Notes under the pieces: generated by a model
What the model saw: the letters and a program-made list of their open reading frames with translations, nothing else
Database searches by the model: none
What the model was told of the DNA's origin: nothing
Shown: positions 46,880-56,305 of the stretch, in pieces
Layout: each line of letters opens with the position of its first letter
How positions within the stretch are numbered: the first letter of the stretch is position 1
Origin: Azospirillum soli
Lineage (GTDB): Bacteria > Pseudomonadota > Alphaproteobacteria > Azospirillales > Azospirillaceae
DNA length: 64,000 bases
Direction of reading: 5' to 3'
Assembly: GCF_017876165.1 (NCBI RefSeq)
Contig: NZ_JAGINQ010000008.1
Span: 214,986 to 278,985 of the forward strand
Translations under genes and position numbers: made by a program

Positions 46880-47795
46880 AGGCGATCTTCCGCTCGGGAA
46901 TCGGCGGGGGCGACGGGTGCAGCAGGATGCCCTCGTCGGTGAAATCGACGCGGGCGGATTCGTAGACGGCCAGCGCCAGATCGAGCGCCACGCGGAACTC
47001 CGGCTTGAAGTGCTTCTGTTCCTTGTAGCCGCCGCCGAACTGGTTGAAGAGCGCCTTCCAAGTCACGCTCGTCGGGTCGCGCAGGACGTGCAGGCGGTAG
47101 GCCAGCCAGACATAAACGTCGATGGCCATGGAGCAGCCGCCGATGTGGCGGATCGCCGGCTCCCAGATCGGGACGGGGGAACGCTTCAGCGCGGCGAAGA
47201 AGGTCTCCGACAGCTGCACCGTCTCGCGCCACAGGGTTCCCTGACCGTCGTCGTCGCGCAGGCGGATGCCGCCGGACACGATGTTTTCCTTGGCGAAGCC
47301 CTCCGACCCGTCCTTGTCCCAGTAGAAGGTCAGGCGGCACAGGTTGATGCGCGTCGCCTGCTCCTGCACCGCCTTGTAGGTGGAGCCGCCGGCCGTGATG
47401 CCCATGCGGTCCAGCCACTCGTTCATCGACCGGCCAAGCTCGATCTCGCGGCTGTTGTCCTGGATGGCGCGGGTCTGGAGATAGAGCATGATGAGGCGCG
47501 CCTTGGCCCCGTAGGGCACGCCGACCGGCGCGAAGCTGCCGTCGCGCTTGCGCTCCTTGCCCGGCTCGACCAGCAGCGTCACGCGGCCCTGGTCGCGCCG
47601 CCATTCGGCGTCGGGGGCCAGCTTGCGGTGCGGCAGGCTGGTCAGGCAGAAGCCGGAATAGGTGATGCCCAGCGCGTTGGACTCGTCCTCCAGCACCGCC
47701 GCCGCCACGTCCACGACGCTGGCGCGCTTGGGATCGACGAGATTGCGGGCCTCCCGCCGGCCATGCGTGATGATGAGCTGGTGCACGTCGCCCAT
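46872..47795 (-). CDS. repA: Plasmid-type replication initiator RepA (RepA_C family)
   Basis: 307 residues of the plasmid RepA family found on alphaproteobacterial plasmids: ITYSGFCLTSLPHRKL, GRVTLLVEPG, YGAKARLIMLYLQTRAI, ELGRSMNEWLDRMGITAGG, QATRINLCRLTFYWD and SMAIDVYVWLAYRLHVL. These are winged-helix initiators that bind iterons and recruit the replisome. The ATG at 47795 has AGGGGGA 6-8 nt upstream; codons at 47813 and 47852 are alternatives. Iteron clusters lie on both sides, and the promoter must lie within the right cluster, so autoregulation by RepA is likely. No parA, parB or repB is adjacent. Full length, no frameshift. Confidence 0.9.
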   Translation of the reverse strand: MGDVHQLIITHGRREARNLVDPKRASVVDVAAAVLEDESNALGITYSGFCLTSLPHRKLAPDAEWRRDQGRVTLLVEPGKERKRDGSFAPVGVPYGAKARLIMLYLQTRAIQDNSREIELGRSMNEWLDRMGITAGGSTYKAVQEQATRINLCRLTFYWDKDGSEGFAKENIVSGGIRLRDDDGQGTLWRETVQLSETFFAALKRSPVPIWEPAIRHIGGCSMAIDVYVWLAYRLHVLRDPTSVTWKALFNQFGGGYKEQKHFKPEFRVALDLALAVYESARVDFTDEGILLHPSPPPIPERKIACR

Positions 47796-47852
47796 GCGGA
47801 TCCCCCTGTCCATTTGCCGGCAGTCGATCATGCACCGGCCGGAAGAGTCCAT

Positions 47853-48166
47853 TTGGCGATCACCGACCAGGCTATTTGAGGGCCTATTTGCTGGAGTCTA
47901 TTTGCTAGGTCGGCGATTGCCTGTGGACGACTCGGGATTCGGTCGGTGATCGCCAACGGGCGGGTCGGCGTTCGCCAAGGGCGGCTGTGGGAATCCGCGC
48001 GACTCGGGGTGTCGGTCGGCGATTGCCAACGGGGGATTCTTGGCAATCGCCGACTCCAGGGGGCGACTCGGGGCACGGGCGGCGCCAAGGCGAGGTGGTC
48101 GGCGATCGCCAAGGGGGAGGGATTTGGCAATCGCCGACTCACCCGAAGACGGTCGGCGATTGCCAA
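47853..48166. repeat. Right iteron cluster, nine copies
   Basis: 15-bp copies start at 47853 (-), 47909 (+, last bases degenerate), 47942 (+), 47964 (+), 48015 (+), 48040 (-), 48098 (+), 48124 (-) and 48152 (+). Four pairs with internal TTGGCAATCGCCGAC face GTCGGCGATTGCCAA. A second short repeat GCGACTCGGGG recurs between copies (about 47999, 48063). The array lies directly upstream of repA. Confidence 0.9.
47872..47904 (+). other. AT-rich CTATTTG triplet, candidate DNA unwinding element
   Basis: Three copies of CTATTTG (47872-47878, 47884-47890, 47898-47904) sit between the first and second right-cluster iterons, the most AT-rich point of the array. Such AT-rich repeats beside iterons are usual in plasmid origins. 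No perfect DnaA box was found; CTGTGGA at about 47921 is only a partial match. Confidence 0.5.
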
Positions 48167-48240
48167 CATCGTGAGGGCGTGATGAAGCGGCGGCGGGGCG
48201 GTTGTCCTTCATGCCGGAAAGCGGAAGCGCCGGTGCACGG

Positions 48241-48342
48241 GCCCCCTCCCTAACCCTCCCCCGCCTTTGGCGGTGGAGGGGGTTTAGGCGAAGCGGCGGC
48301 AGTCCCCTCTCCCGCGCAGCGGGGGAGGGCTAGGGAGGGGGC
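48241..48342. repeat. GC-rich intergenic inverted-repeat element, copy 3
   Basis: Ends GCCCCCTCCCTA (48241-48252) and TAGGGAGGGGGC (48331-48342) are perfect inverted repeats. The interior has CCCTCCCCCGCC and GGGCTA plus the family sequence AGGCGAAGCGGCGG. Its right end supplies the purine-rich ribosome-binding sequence of the PAP2 gene that starts 7 bp later. Confidence 0.75.
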
Positions 48343-48348
48343 AAAAGG

Positions 48349-48975
48349 TTGGACACCGAAGCGCTCGGAAACGAACTGCTGCGTCACGTCGATGCCATCG
48401 ACTCCGCCGCGCACCGCAAGGCCGTCGCCAGCGGGCGGGATTATCCGGTCCTGCGCGACGGGCTCCAGCACCCGAGTTCCCGCAAGATGCTGGTGCCCGC
48501 GCTGGCCGGGCTGTGGGTCGCGGGGAGGCGGACGGATCGGCCGCTGCTGTCCCGCATCGGGCGGCAGGGGCTGCTGGCGATCCTGCTGGGGACGGCGGTC
48601 ACCAAGGCCGGCAAGCGCATCGTCTGCCGGGCGCGGCCCAACGAGGGCGGCGATCCGGCGCGCTGGGGCAAGGCGGACGGCAAGCACGCCTCCTTTCCGT
48701 CCGGGCACGCGACGGACGTGGCGGCGCTGGCGACTGTCGTCGGCCTGCACCGGGGGGCCTCGCCCGTGACGGTGGCGAGCATCGGCTTCGTGGCGGCGGT
48801 CGGCTGGTCGAGCCTCGCCACCGAACGGCACTGGGCGACCGACCTGCTGGCGGGATCGGTCACGGGCATCGTCGCCGGCGTGGTTGCCGACGCCATCGAC
48901 GAATGGGCCGAGATGCGGACGGAGGGGTCCCTTACCCCGCCGGGTCCTCCAGGGCGTGGAGCAGGCGCTCCTTGA
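48349..48975 (+). CDS. PAP2-family membrane phosphatase
   Basis: 208 residues from a TTG start. The PAP2 signature is present as KRIVCRARP, ASFPSGHATD and TERHWATDLLAGS, so the Lys-Arg-Pro, PSGH and His-x3-Asp elements are complete although the usual SR of the third motif reads SS. Hydrophobic segments flank these motifs. It dephosphorylates a lipid phosphate such as undecaprenyl diphosphate (inference). The ribosome-binding sequence GGGAGGGGGC lies within the upstream repeat. Its 3' end overlaps the convergent glnD gene by 44 bp. Confidence 0.8.
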   Translation: MDTEALGNELLRHVDAIDSAAHRKAVASGRDYPVLRDGLQHPSSRKMLVPALAGLWVAGRRTDRPLLSRIGRQGLLAILLGTAVTKAGKRIVCRARPNEGGDPARWGKADGKHASFPSGHATDVAALATVVGLHRGASPVTVASIGFVAAVGWSSLATERHWATDLLAGSVTGIVAGVVADAIDEWAEMRTEGSLTPPGPPGRGAGAP

Positions 48976-51718
48976 TCTGGGCCAGCTTGCTGTCGTGGGT
49001 GACCTTCAGGCCGAAGACGTCCTTCACGTAGAACACGTCGATGGCCTTCTCGCCGTAGGTCGAGATCTTCGCCGACGAGATCTGCAAGGTCAGGCCTGAC
49101 AGCGCGCGGGTCAGGGCGTAGAGCAGGCCCGGACGGTCGCGGCCGTTCACCTCGATCACCGTGTGGGTGGTGGAGGCGTTGTTGTCGATCAGCACGCGCG
49201 GCGGCACGTGGAAGACGCGGGTGCGGCTGGCGTGCGGGGCCTTGCGGGTCGCCAGATCGTGCAGCGGCTTCAACTGGCCAGACAGCACCCTCTCGATCAT
49301 CACCGACAGCTTGGCGAGCTTGTCGCCGCTCTCGAAGGCGCCGCCGCCCGCCGCGTCCTGCACGGTGAAGACGTCCAGCGCCATGCCGTTGGTCATGGTG
49401 AAGATCTTCGCGTCCACGATGTCCGCCCCCGACGCCGCCAGGGCACCGGCAAGGCGCGAGAACAGGCCGTGGTGGTCGGTGGCGTAGATCGTCACCTCGG
49501 TGATCGCACGCCCCCGGTCGATGCGCGTGTCCACGGTCAGCGGGCGGTTGTCCCGCGTCGCCTCGCGGATCAGGCGGGCGTGGCGGCCGAGCGTCTCGGC
49601 GTCGAAGGCCAGCCAGTAGGCGGGGTAGCCGAGGGCCACATGCCGTTCGAAATCGGCGTCGTCGAAGTCGGTCAGTTCGGCGCGCAGAGCCGCCTGGGCC
49701 GCCTGGATGCGCCGGCCGCGCCCATCCACCGTCAGGCCGCCGGACATCGTCTCCTCGGAGCGGTTGTACAGCTCGCGCAGAAGCGTGGCCTTCCAGTTGT
49801 TCCAGCGCTGCGGCCCGACGGCGCGGATGTCCGCCACGGTCAGCACCAGCAGCAGGCGCAGGCGCTCCGGCGACTGGACCAGAGAGACGAAGTCGCGGAC
49901 GGTCTTCTCATCCTCCAGGTCGCGCTTGAAGGCGGTGTAGGACATGGCGAGGTGCCAGCGCACCAGCCATGCCACCGTCTCCGTCTCCTCCGCCGTCAGG
50001 CCGAGGCGCGGGCACAGCTTCTCCGCCACGCGGGCGCCCAGCACGGAATGGTCGCCGCCGCGCCCCTTGGCGATGTCGTGCAGCAGGACGGCGACGTAGA
50101 GCGCCCGGCGCGACACCACCTTGTGGATCACCTCCGACGACAGCGGCAGCTCGTCGGTCAGCTCTCCCATCTCGATCTTGTGCAGGATGCCCAGCGCGAA
50201 CAGCGTGTGCTCGTCCACCGTGTAGACGTGGTACATGTCGTACTGCATCTGCGCCACCACCCGGCCGAAGTCGGGGATGAAGCGGGCGAGCACGCCGGCC
50301 TCGTTCATGCGGCGCAGCGTGATTTCCGGGTCCTTCGGGCCGGTCAGGATCTCCAGGAACAGCCGGTTGGCCTCCGGATCCATGCGCAGCTTCGGCCCGA
50401 CCACCGACAGCGAGCGCGTGATGGCGCGCAGCGCGTGCGGGTGGATGTCGATGTCGTTCTGCTGGGCGACGTGGAACAGCCGGATCATGTCCAGCGGCTG
50501 TTCCTTGAACTGGCGGTCGTTGCGGACGTTCAGCCGCTCGCCATCGACGATGAAGCCCTCCACGTCCTTGCGCCGGGTCAGCGCGGCCAGCCGCAGGATG
50601 TTGAACTTGGGCGGGCGCTTGGATTCCGCCTCCAGCGCCGCGCAGAAGATGCGCGTCAGGTCGCCCACGTCCTTGGCGACCAGGAAATAGTGCTTCATGA
50701 ACCGTTCCACGCCCTTGGTCCCGGCGTGCTCGGTGTAGCCCATGCGCTCGCTGATCTGCGTCTGCACGTCGAAGGTGAGGCGGTCCTCCATGCGGCCGGT
50801 CAGGTAGTGGAGGTGGCAGCGCGCGGTCCACAGGAAGTTCTGCGCCTTGGCGAAGCGCTGCGCCTCCTCCGGCAGCAGAACCTTCTTGCCGACCAGTTCG
50901 TCCACGCTTTCGACGCGGTAGAGGTACTTGGCGATCCAGAACAGGGTCTGGAGGTCGCGCAGGCCGCCCTTGCCGTCCTTCAGATTGGGTTCCAGCACGT
51001 AGCGGCTGTCGCCCAGCTTCAGGTGGCGGTTGTCGCGCTCGGCCAGCTTGGCCTCCACGAACTCCGGCCCGGTGCCGACGACGACCTCCTTGTCGAAGCG
51101 CTTGCGCAGGTCGTTGAACAGCTTGCGCGGCCCCCAGAGATAGCGGCCCTCCAGGATGGCGGTGCGGATCGTCACGTCGGCCTTGGACTGGCGGATGCAG
51201 TCGTCCACGCTGCGCACCGCGTGGCCGACCTTCAGGCCGAGGTCCCACAGGATGTAGAGCATGTATTCGACCACCTGTTCCACGCGCGGCGTGCGCTTGT
51301 AGGGCAGCAGGAACAGCAGGTCGATGTCGGAGAAGGGCGCCAGCTCACCCCGGCCGTAGCCGCCGGTCGCGGCGATGTCGAACACCTCGCCCGAGGTCGG
51401 GTTGGCCGAGGGGAAGATGTGCTGCACCGTGAAGTCGGCCAGCGTCTTGATCAGCCGGTCGGCAAGGTAGCAGTTCTGTTGCACGCAGTCCTCGCCGGAG
51501 CCCTTGGCCTCGAACCGCGCGCGCACCTCCGCCCGGCCGTTGTTCAGGGCGGTGCGCAGGCAGGCGATGACGGCGGGGCGCAGCTTGTCTCCGGTGCCGT
51601 GCTCATCGACCAGGGCCTCCAGCTCCTCCGTCAGCTTGCGCCGGGAGATGATGGCGCGCTTGTTCGGGATGTTCGGAATGTCGGCGGGTGACGGGGCGGC
51701 GGCGCGGGCGGAGAGCAT
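48932..51718 (-). CDS. glnD: Bifunctional [protein-PII] uridylyltransferase / uridylyl-removing enzyme
   Basis: 928 residues. Nucleotidyltransferase domain with GGYGRGELAPFSDIDLLF (about 100-300), a central helical region, an HD domain with VLLHDIAKGRGGDHS (about 475-600) and two C-terminal ACT domains (about 725-805 ATDHHGLFSRLAGALA, and 850-925 NGRDRPGLLYALTRALSGL). GlnD uridylylates PII proteins at low glutamine and reverses this at high glutamine, controlling nitrogen assimilation. Start MLSARAAAPSP is used because upstream sequence lacks coding character, though the frame is open to 51910. Divergent from a hybrid kinase. Confidence 0.97.
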   Translation of the reverse strand: MLSARAAAPSPADIPNIPNKRAIISRRKLTEELEALVDEHGTGDKLRPAVIACLRTALNNGRAEVRARFEAKGSGEDCVQQNCYLADRLIKTLADFTVQHIFPSANPTSGEVFDIAATGGYGRGELAPFSDIDLLFLLPYKRTPRVEQVVEYMLYILWDLGLKVGHAVRSVDDCIRQSKADVTIRTAILEGRYLWGPRKLFNDLRKRFDKEVVVGTGPEFVEAKLAERDNRHLKLGDSRYVLEPNLKDGKGGLRDLQTLFWIAKYLYRVESVDELVGKKVLLPEEAQRFAKAQNFLWTARCHLHYLTGRMEDRLTFDVQTQISERMGYTEHAGTKGVERFMKHYFLVAKDVGDLTRIFCAALEAESKRPPKFNILRLAALTRRKDVEGFIVDGERLNVRNDRQFKEQPLDMIRLFHVAQQNDIDIHPHALRAITRSLSVVGPKLRMDPEANRLFLEILTGPKDPEITLRRMNEAGVLARFIPDFGRVVAQMQYDMYHVYTVDEHTLFALGILHKIEMGELTDELPLSSEVIHKVVSRRALYVAVLLHDIAKGRGGDHSVLGARVAEKLCPRLGLTAEETETVAWLVRWHLAMSYTAFKRDLEDEKTVRDFVSLVQSPERLRLLLVLTVADIRAVGPQRWNNWKATLLRELYNRSEETMSGGLTVDGRGRRIQAAQAALRAELTDFDDADFERHVALGYPAYWLAFDAETLGRHARLIREATRDNRPLTVDTRIDRGRAITEVTIYATDHHGLFSRLAGALAASGADIVDAKIFTMTNGMALDVFTVQDAAGGGAFESGDKLAKLSVMIERVLSGQLKPLHDLATRKAPHASRTRVFHVPPRVLIDNNASTTHTVIEVNGRDRPGLLYALTRALSGLTLQISSAKISTYGEKAIDVFYVKDVFGLKVTHDSKLAQIKERLLHALEDPAG

Positions 51719-51935
51719 CGACAAAGCGAAAGGCCTTCCCAAAAAGGGCTGCTGGGCACGCAGCAAACAGTGCGGCGGGCCGACTATAGCCGGAAACACG
51801 ACTCGGCAACATGGGGTTGGCGCGCCGCAGCGATGGGTTGAACTTATCCCTTTCCCAGAAACAGGGCTTTGCCCTAGGTTGTCGCGGCTGACGTCAAGCC
51901 CATGTCGCAACTGCCGAAAGGCAAACAGGCCCCCG

Positions 51936-54125
51936 ATGGAACCCTCCCTGAAGTCACCGATGCGGAGCTTGCTGGGAATCCTCGTGGCGAGCCTTATTCT
52001 GCCGCTGGCGATCTTTATCGGCGTCTCGGTCTATGATCGTGGCCGAATACTGGAGAATGCCGAGGATTCGCTGGGGCGCACCACCGACATCCTGCACGAG
52101 CACGCCTTGCGCATGCTGGAAATACAGGATCTGGTGATCCGGCAGGTGGACCGGCGCATCGCCGGCATGACCTGGGACGAGATCGAGCGGTCGGAGCAGC
52201 TGCACCAGGAACTGCGCGCCATCGACCAGGGGCTGGAGAATGTGGACTCCATCTGGGTGACCTCGCCGCAGGGCGTGACGGTGATGGGAAGCCGCATGTT
52301 CCCCTCCCCCAAGCCGGACATCACGCATCGCGAGCATTTCATCACGCTGCGCGACGGCGATCCGGACATCGTCATCTCGCGCGCCTTCCAGGAATCGATC
52401 ACCAAACAGGATGTGTTCGTCGTGGCGCGCCGGCGGACGGCGCCGGACGGGCGCTTCGACGGCCTGATCGCCGTGTCGATCAAGGCGGACATGCTGCTGC
52501 GCCTCTATCGGGAGGTGGCGCCGAAGCTGAACCATTCGGTCGGGCTGATCCGCAAGGACGGGGTCTTCCTGGTCCGCGACGCCGCCGTGCCGCCGCCCGA
52601 CGATGCACCGCAACTCGCCAGCCAGTATTTCCGGCGCGCCGCCGCCCAGGCGGATTCCGGCACCTTTCACAGCGTGTCGGCGGTGGACGGCGTGCCGCGC
52701 ATCGTCGCCTACCGCAAAGTCGGCAACTATCCCCTGTACATCGTGCTGGCCGTGGGCACCGACGCGGTCCTGACGATATGGCGCCAGCATGTGCTGATCC
52801 TGGGTCTGCTGTGCGGCGGAGCGGCGCTGTCGCTGTCCTTGATGACGCTGCTGGCGCTGCGCCAGTCGGGCCGCGAGCGCGCGGCGCTGGTCCGGCTGGA
52901 GCAGGAGGCCGCCCGGCGTGAGACAGCCGAGGCCGCGCTGCGCCAGAGCCAGAAGCTGGAAGCCATCGGCAAGCTGACCGGCGGGATCGCGCACGACTTC
53001 AACAATCTGCTGACCGCCGTCATCGGCAGCCTGGAAACGGTGCGCGGGCGGCTGCGCGGCGGAAGCGGCGACCTCGCCGGTCCCATCGACATCGCCCTGC
53101 AAGGCGCCAACCGGGCGGCGACCCTGACGCAACGCCTGCTGGCCTTTGCCCGCCAGCAACCGCTGATCGCCCGCGCGGAGGATCTGAACGCGTTGGTGTC
53201 GGGCATGGCGCCTCTGCTGCGCCGGTCCATGACCGAGTCCACGGCGTTGGAGATGGATTTGGGTGAGGAGGTGTGGCTGACCTCCTGCGATCCGGTGCAA
53301 ATGGAAACGGCACTGCTGAACCTCGCCATCAACGCCCGCGACGCCATGTCCGGCCCTATGTCCAAAGGCGGGCGGCTGTGCATCCGGACCGAGAACGTCA
53401 CGCTGGATGCCGCCGGGGCCGCCGCCTTCGGGGATCTGGCGCCCGGCGACTATGTCCGCCTGTCGGTCTCCGACACGGGCAGCGGCATGCCGGAGGACGT
53501 GCGGGCCCGCGCCTTCGATCCGTTCTTCACCACCAAGCCGGTCGGCCAAGGCACCGGGCTGGGCCTCAGCCAGGTCTATGGCATCGTGCGCCAGTGCGGC
53601 GGCGACGCGCGCATCCTGTCGGTCCCCGGCGAGGGCACGACCGTGGAGATCTACCTGCCGCGCCACGTCGGGACGGCAACCGAAACGCCGGCCACGGAAG
53701 TCCCGCCGGAACCGGACCACCAACCGGTTCCCGACCTGTCGGAGGACGGGCCGCCGCGCATCCTGCTGGTCGAGGACGAGGCCATCGTCCGCTTCGTCGC
53801 GGTGGAGGCGCTACGCGGCGCCGGCTATGACGTGGAGGAGGCCGAGGACGCGACCGCCGCCCTGGCGATCATGGAGGCGTCGAAGCCTTTCCAGCTTCTG
53901 GTCACCGACGTCGGCCTGCCGGGTCTGAACGGCCGCCAGCTGGCCGAGATGGCGCGGCGTCTGCAGCCACGGCTGAAGGTCATCTACGTGACGGGTTACG
54001 CCGGCATCGCCACGGACGCGGAGTTCGAGCCGGGGACGCTTCTGCTGCCGAAACCCTTCACCCCCGACGCCCTGGTCCAGAAGGTCGGGCGAACCCTCGC
54101 CGAGAACAACGCCGCCGCCGCGTGA
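51936..54125 (+). CDS. Membrane CACHE hybrid histidine kinase
   Basis: 729 residues. TM1 (about 9-32), a periplasmic dCACHE-like domain (35-275; [18 protein letters not shown], then [17 protein letters not shown]), TM2 (about 285-308), HisKA with [19 protein letters not shown] (about 340-410), HATPase (450-570; [31 protein letters not shown]) and a C-terminal receiver (607-725; [28 protein letters not shown]). ATG 51936 is taken; ATG 51960 is also possible. It is followed by a small gene and is divergent from glnD, which makes nitrogen-related signalling possible but unproven. Confidence 0.94.
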   Translation: MEPSLKSPMRSLLGILVASLILPLAIFIGVSVYDRGRILENAEDSLGRTTDILHEHALRMLEIQDLVIRQVDRRIAGMTWDEIERSEQLHQELRAIDQGLENVDSIWVTSPQGVTVMGSRMFPSPKPDITHREHFITLRDGDPDIVISRAFQESITKQDVFVVARRRTAPDGRFDGLIAVSIKADMLLRLYREVAPKLNHSVGLIRKDGVFLVRDAAVPPPDDAPQLASQYFRRAAAQADSGTFHSVSAVDGVPRIVAYRKVGNYPLYIVLAVGTDAVLTIWRQHVLILGLLCGGAALSLSLMTLLALRQSGRERAALVRLEQEAARRETAEAALRQSQKLEAIGKLTGGIAHDFNNLLTAVIGSLETVRGRLRGGSGDLAGPIDIALQGANRAATLTQRLLAFARQQPLIARAEDLNALVSGMAPLLRRSMTESTALEMDLGEEVWLTSCDPVQMETALLNLAINARDAMSGPMSKGGRLCIRTENVTLDAAGAAAFGDLAPGDYVRLSVSDTGSGMPEDVRARAFDPFFTTKPVGQGTGLGLSQVYGIVRQCGGDARILSVPGEGTTVEIYLPRHVGTATETPATEVPPEPDHQPVPDLSEDGPPRILLVEDEAIVRFVAVEALRGAGYDVEEAEDATAALAIMEASKPFQLLVTDVGLPGLNGRQLAEMARRLQPRLKVIYVTGYAGIATDAEFEPGTLLLPKPFTPDALVQKVGRTLAENNAAAA

Positions 54126-54210
54126 CTCAGGTGGCGGCCTGTGACGGCCGTCACTGAGGAAGGGGTCCATCGTGTGCGAAGCTTCTCTCCGGAAAGACGG
54201 GAGAAGCCTG

Positions 54211-54531
54211 ATGATCGGGAACGCCGATGCGGCGCGGCGCGAGCTGGCGGCCTTGGGCGAGGCGCTGAGCCGCGCCGAACGCGGCATGCCGCGCCACACG
54301 CCGGTGGAGCTGATGACGTGGTTGCTGCGCGCTGCGGCCCTGCACCCGGCGGCGGTGGCCGAGGCCATGCTGCTTCAGGTGTCCGACCTCGTGGCCGGAA
54401 CGGTGACGGGCAACGCCGAAAAGGTCGCGATCATCCGCATGGGCTGGGCGGCCATCGTCCAGGCCCAGTACAAGCGCCGGGGCCTGACCGTCGTGGACGG
54501 CAAAGGCGCCGTGCGTGCGCGGGCGGCGTGA
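54211..54531 (+). CDS. Conserved-looking small helical protein
   Basis: 106 residues, predicted all-helical (ARRELAALGEALSRAERGMP, HTPVELMTWLLRAAALHPAA, MGWAAIVQAQYKRRGL). No motif or family is recognised. ATG 54211 with GGGAG upstream is used; an in-frame GTG at 54172 is possible. It follows the hybrid kinase by 85 bp in the same direction and is convergent with the GGDEF/EAL gene. Confidence 0.65.
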   Translation: MIGNADAARRELAALGEALSRAERGMPRHTPVELMTWLLRAAALHPAAVAEAMLLQVSDLVAGTVTGNAEKVAIIRMGWAAIVQAQYKRRGLTVVDGKGAVRARAA

Positions 54532-54556
54532 GGGGGGAGCTTTCGGAAGGGGACCT

Positions 54557-56305
54557 TCAGCGCGGCTCCTGCCAGGGCAGATGCTCGTTGCCGACCAGCT
54601 TTTCGGCCTCGGCGGCGGGCAGGGGCCTGGCGAAGTGATAGCCCTGGCCGTAGTCGCAGGCCAGCGCCCGCAGCAGGTTGGCGTCGGCGCTCGTCTCGAT
54701 GCCTTCGGCGATCACGTCGAAGCCCAGCAGGCGTGCCAGATCCATGATGATGCGGACGATGGCGCGGTTTTCCTCCGACTGGTGCATGGCCGAGACGAAG
54801 GAGCGGTCCACCTTCAGGCTGTCGATGGGCAGCTTGTGCAGGTAGGACAGCGAGGAATAGCCGGTTCCGAAGTCGTCGATGGACAGCTTGATGCCGAGGC
54901 CGCGCAGGCCTTGCAGCAGCCGGATCGACTGCTCGGCCTTTTCCATGACGGCGCTCTCGGTGATCTCCAGCTTGACCCAGGAAGGTTCGGCCCCGGTCTC
55001 GCGCAGCACGTCGCGCACGACGCTGACGAATTCGGGATCGCCCAGCTGGCGGGTCGAGAGATTGACGGACATGAACAGGTTTTTGGAACCGGGCAGGCGC
55101 TTGTCCTGCCAGTCGGCGATCTGCCGGCTCGCTTCGCGCAGCACCCAGGCGCCCAGCGTCACGATCAGGCCGGTGCTCTCGGCGATGGGGATGAAGACGC
55201 CCGGCGGGATGTTGCCGCGCTCCGGATGGTTCCAGCGCACCAGTGCCTCGAACCCGGCGAGGCCGCCGGTGACCATCTCGACGATCGGCTGGTAGGCGAC
55301 CCACAGCTCCTCGCCGCGCTCCAGCGCGTTGCGCAGGTCATGCTCCAGCCGCACCTGCTCCACGACGCGGGCGTGCATGGCGGGATCGAACCAGGCGTGC
55401 CCGGCGCCGCCCTGTTCGCGGGCGCGGCCGGTGGCGATCTCCGCGTCGCGCAGCACGTCCTCCGGCCGCGTGTGCACGGCCGAGGAGCAGGCCACGCCGA
55501 TGCTGGCCGACAGGAACACCGCGGCACCCGAACTGGACCGCGCCGAGCGCACGAGGCCGGCGACCGTGTTCAGCCGCTGCTCGATGCCGGCCGGGTCGGA
55601 TTCTCCCGCGATCAGCAGCGCGAAGGCGTGGTCGCTGATGCGCGCGATCAGGTCGAAGGAGCCGGCGTGGGCGCCCAGCCGCGCGGCGACGTCGCCCAGC
55701 AGCTCGTTCGCGAAGCCCTGGCCGAGGCTGGTGCGGATGTCCACGAAGCGGTCGATGTCCACGATGACCAGCGTGAACGGCTCGCCCATGGCGTGGTAGT
55801 CGGCCATGTGCTTGACCAGCAGCAGCCGGTTCGCCAGCCCCGTCACCGGGTCGTAGTAGGCGAGCCGGAAAAGGTCGTCCTGCGTCTGCCGGCGCTCCGT
55901 CATGTTCTGCATGATGACGAAATAGCCGGCGATGCCGCCGTCCGGGGCGTGGTGCGGCGCGTGCATCTTGACGACGTAGTGGTTCGCGCCGTCCGGGTGG
56001 GGCATCCAGCCTTCCGACTGCACCGTCTCGCCCTTCAGCGCGCGGTTGGCCGTCGTCTGGGTGCTGCGGAAGATGTCCTCGCCCAGCAGGTCCGCGACGG
56101 TGGTGCCGACGACGCGCTCCAGCGGGCGGCCCATGTAGTCCAGATAGGCGCGGTTCGCGTAGATGTGCCGGCGCTCGGTGTCGAGCAGGCCGACCATCAC
56201 CGGCATGGCGTCCAGGATTTGCCGCAGGGTATCCAGTGCCGGAGCCCCGGATTCGGTGCCGGACAGGGCGGCGGCCAACGCGACGAGATGAGGGTCCGGC
56301 TTCAT
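54557..56305 (-). CDS. PAS-GGDEF-EAL protein, probable cyclic-di-GMP phosphodiesterase
   Basis: 582 residues. A PAS domain (about 30-155), a GGDEF domain (160-315) whose signature is degenerate (ISDHAF where GGDEF is expected), and an EAL domain (about 325-570) that keeps its acids and ligands: EALVRW, MSVNLSTRQL, LEITESA, IDDFGTG, LKVDRSF and AEGIET. So it should hydrolyse c-di-GMP and use the GGDEF half only as a regulatory module. Start MKPDPHLV is used. It is opposed in activity to the globin-coupled cyclase 10 kb away. Confidence 0.93.
   Translation of the reverse strand: MKPDPHLVALAAALSGTESGAPALDTLRQILDAMPVMVGLLDTERRHIYANRAYLDYMGRPLERVVGTTVADLLGEDIFRSTQTTANRALKGETVQSEGWMPHPDGANHYVVKMHAPHHAPDGGIAGYFVIMQNMTERRQTQDDLFRLAYYDPVTGLANRLLLVKHMADYHAMGEPFTLVIVDIDRFVDIRTSLGQGFANELLGDVAARLGAHAGSFDLIARISDHAFALLIAGESDPAGIEQRLNTVAGLVRSARSSSGAAVFLSASIGVACSSAVHTRPEDVLRDAEIATGRAREQGGAGHAWFDPAMHARVVEQVRLEHDLRNALERGEELWVAYQPIVEMVTGGLAGFEALVRWNHPERGNIPPGVFIPIAESTGLIVTLGAWVLREASRQIADWQDKRLPGSKNLFMSVNLSTRQLGDPEFVSVVRDVLRETGAEPSWVKLEITESAVMEKAEQSIRLLQGLRGLGIKLSIDDFGTGYSSLSYLHKLPIDSLKVDRSFVSAMHQSEENRAIVRIIMDLARLLGFDVIAEGIETSADANLLRALACDYGQGYHFARPLPAAEAEKLVGNEHLPWQEPR

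Noticed and set aside
46872..47795. RepA gene as a phage or transposon gene
   Set aside because: No integrase, phage or transposase gene adjoins it, and iterons on both sides fit a replication initiator better.
46793..48166. GGCGATCGCC cores as cyanobacterial HIP1 repeats
   Set aside because: They are confined to the repA locus in this window and embedded in a longer 15-bp consensus; the genome is not cyanobacterial in gene content.
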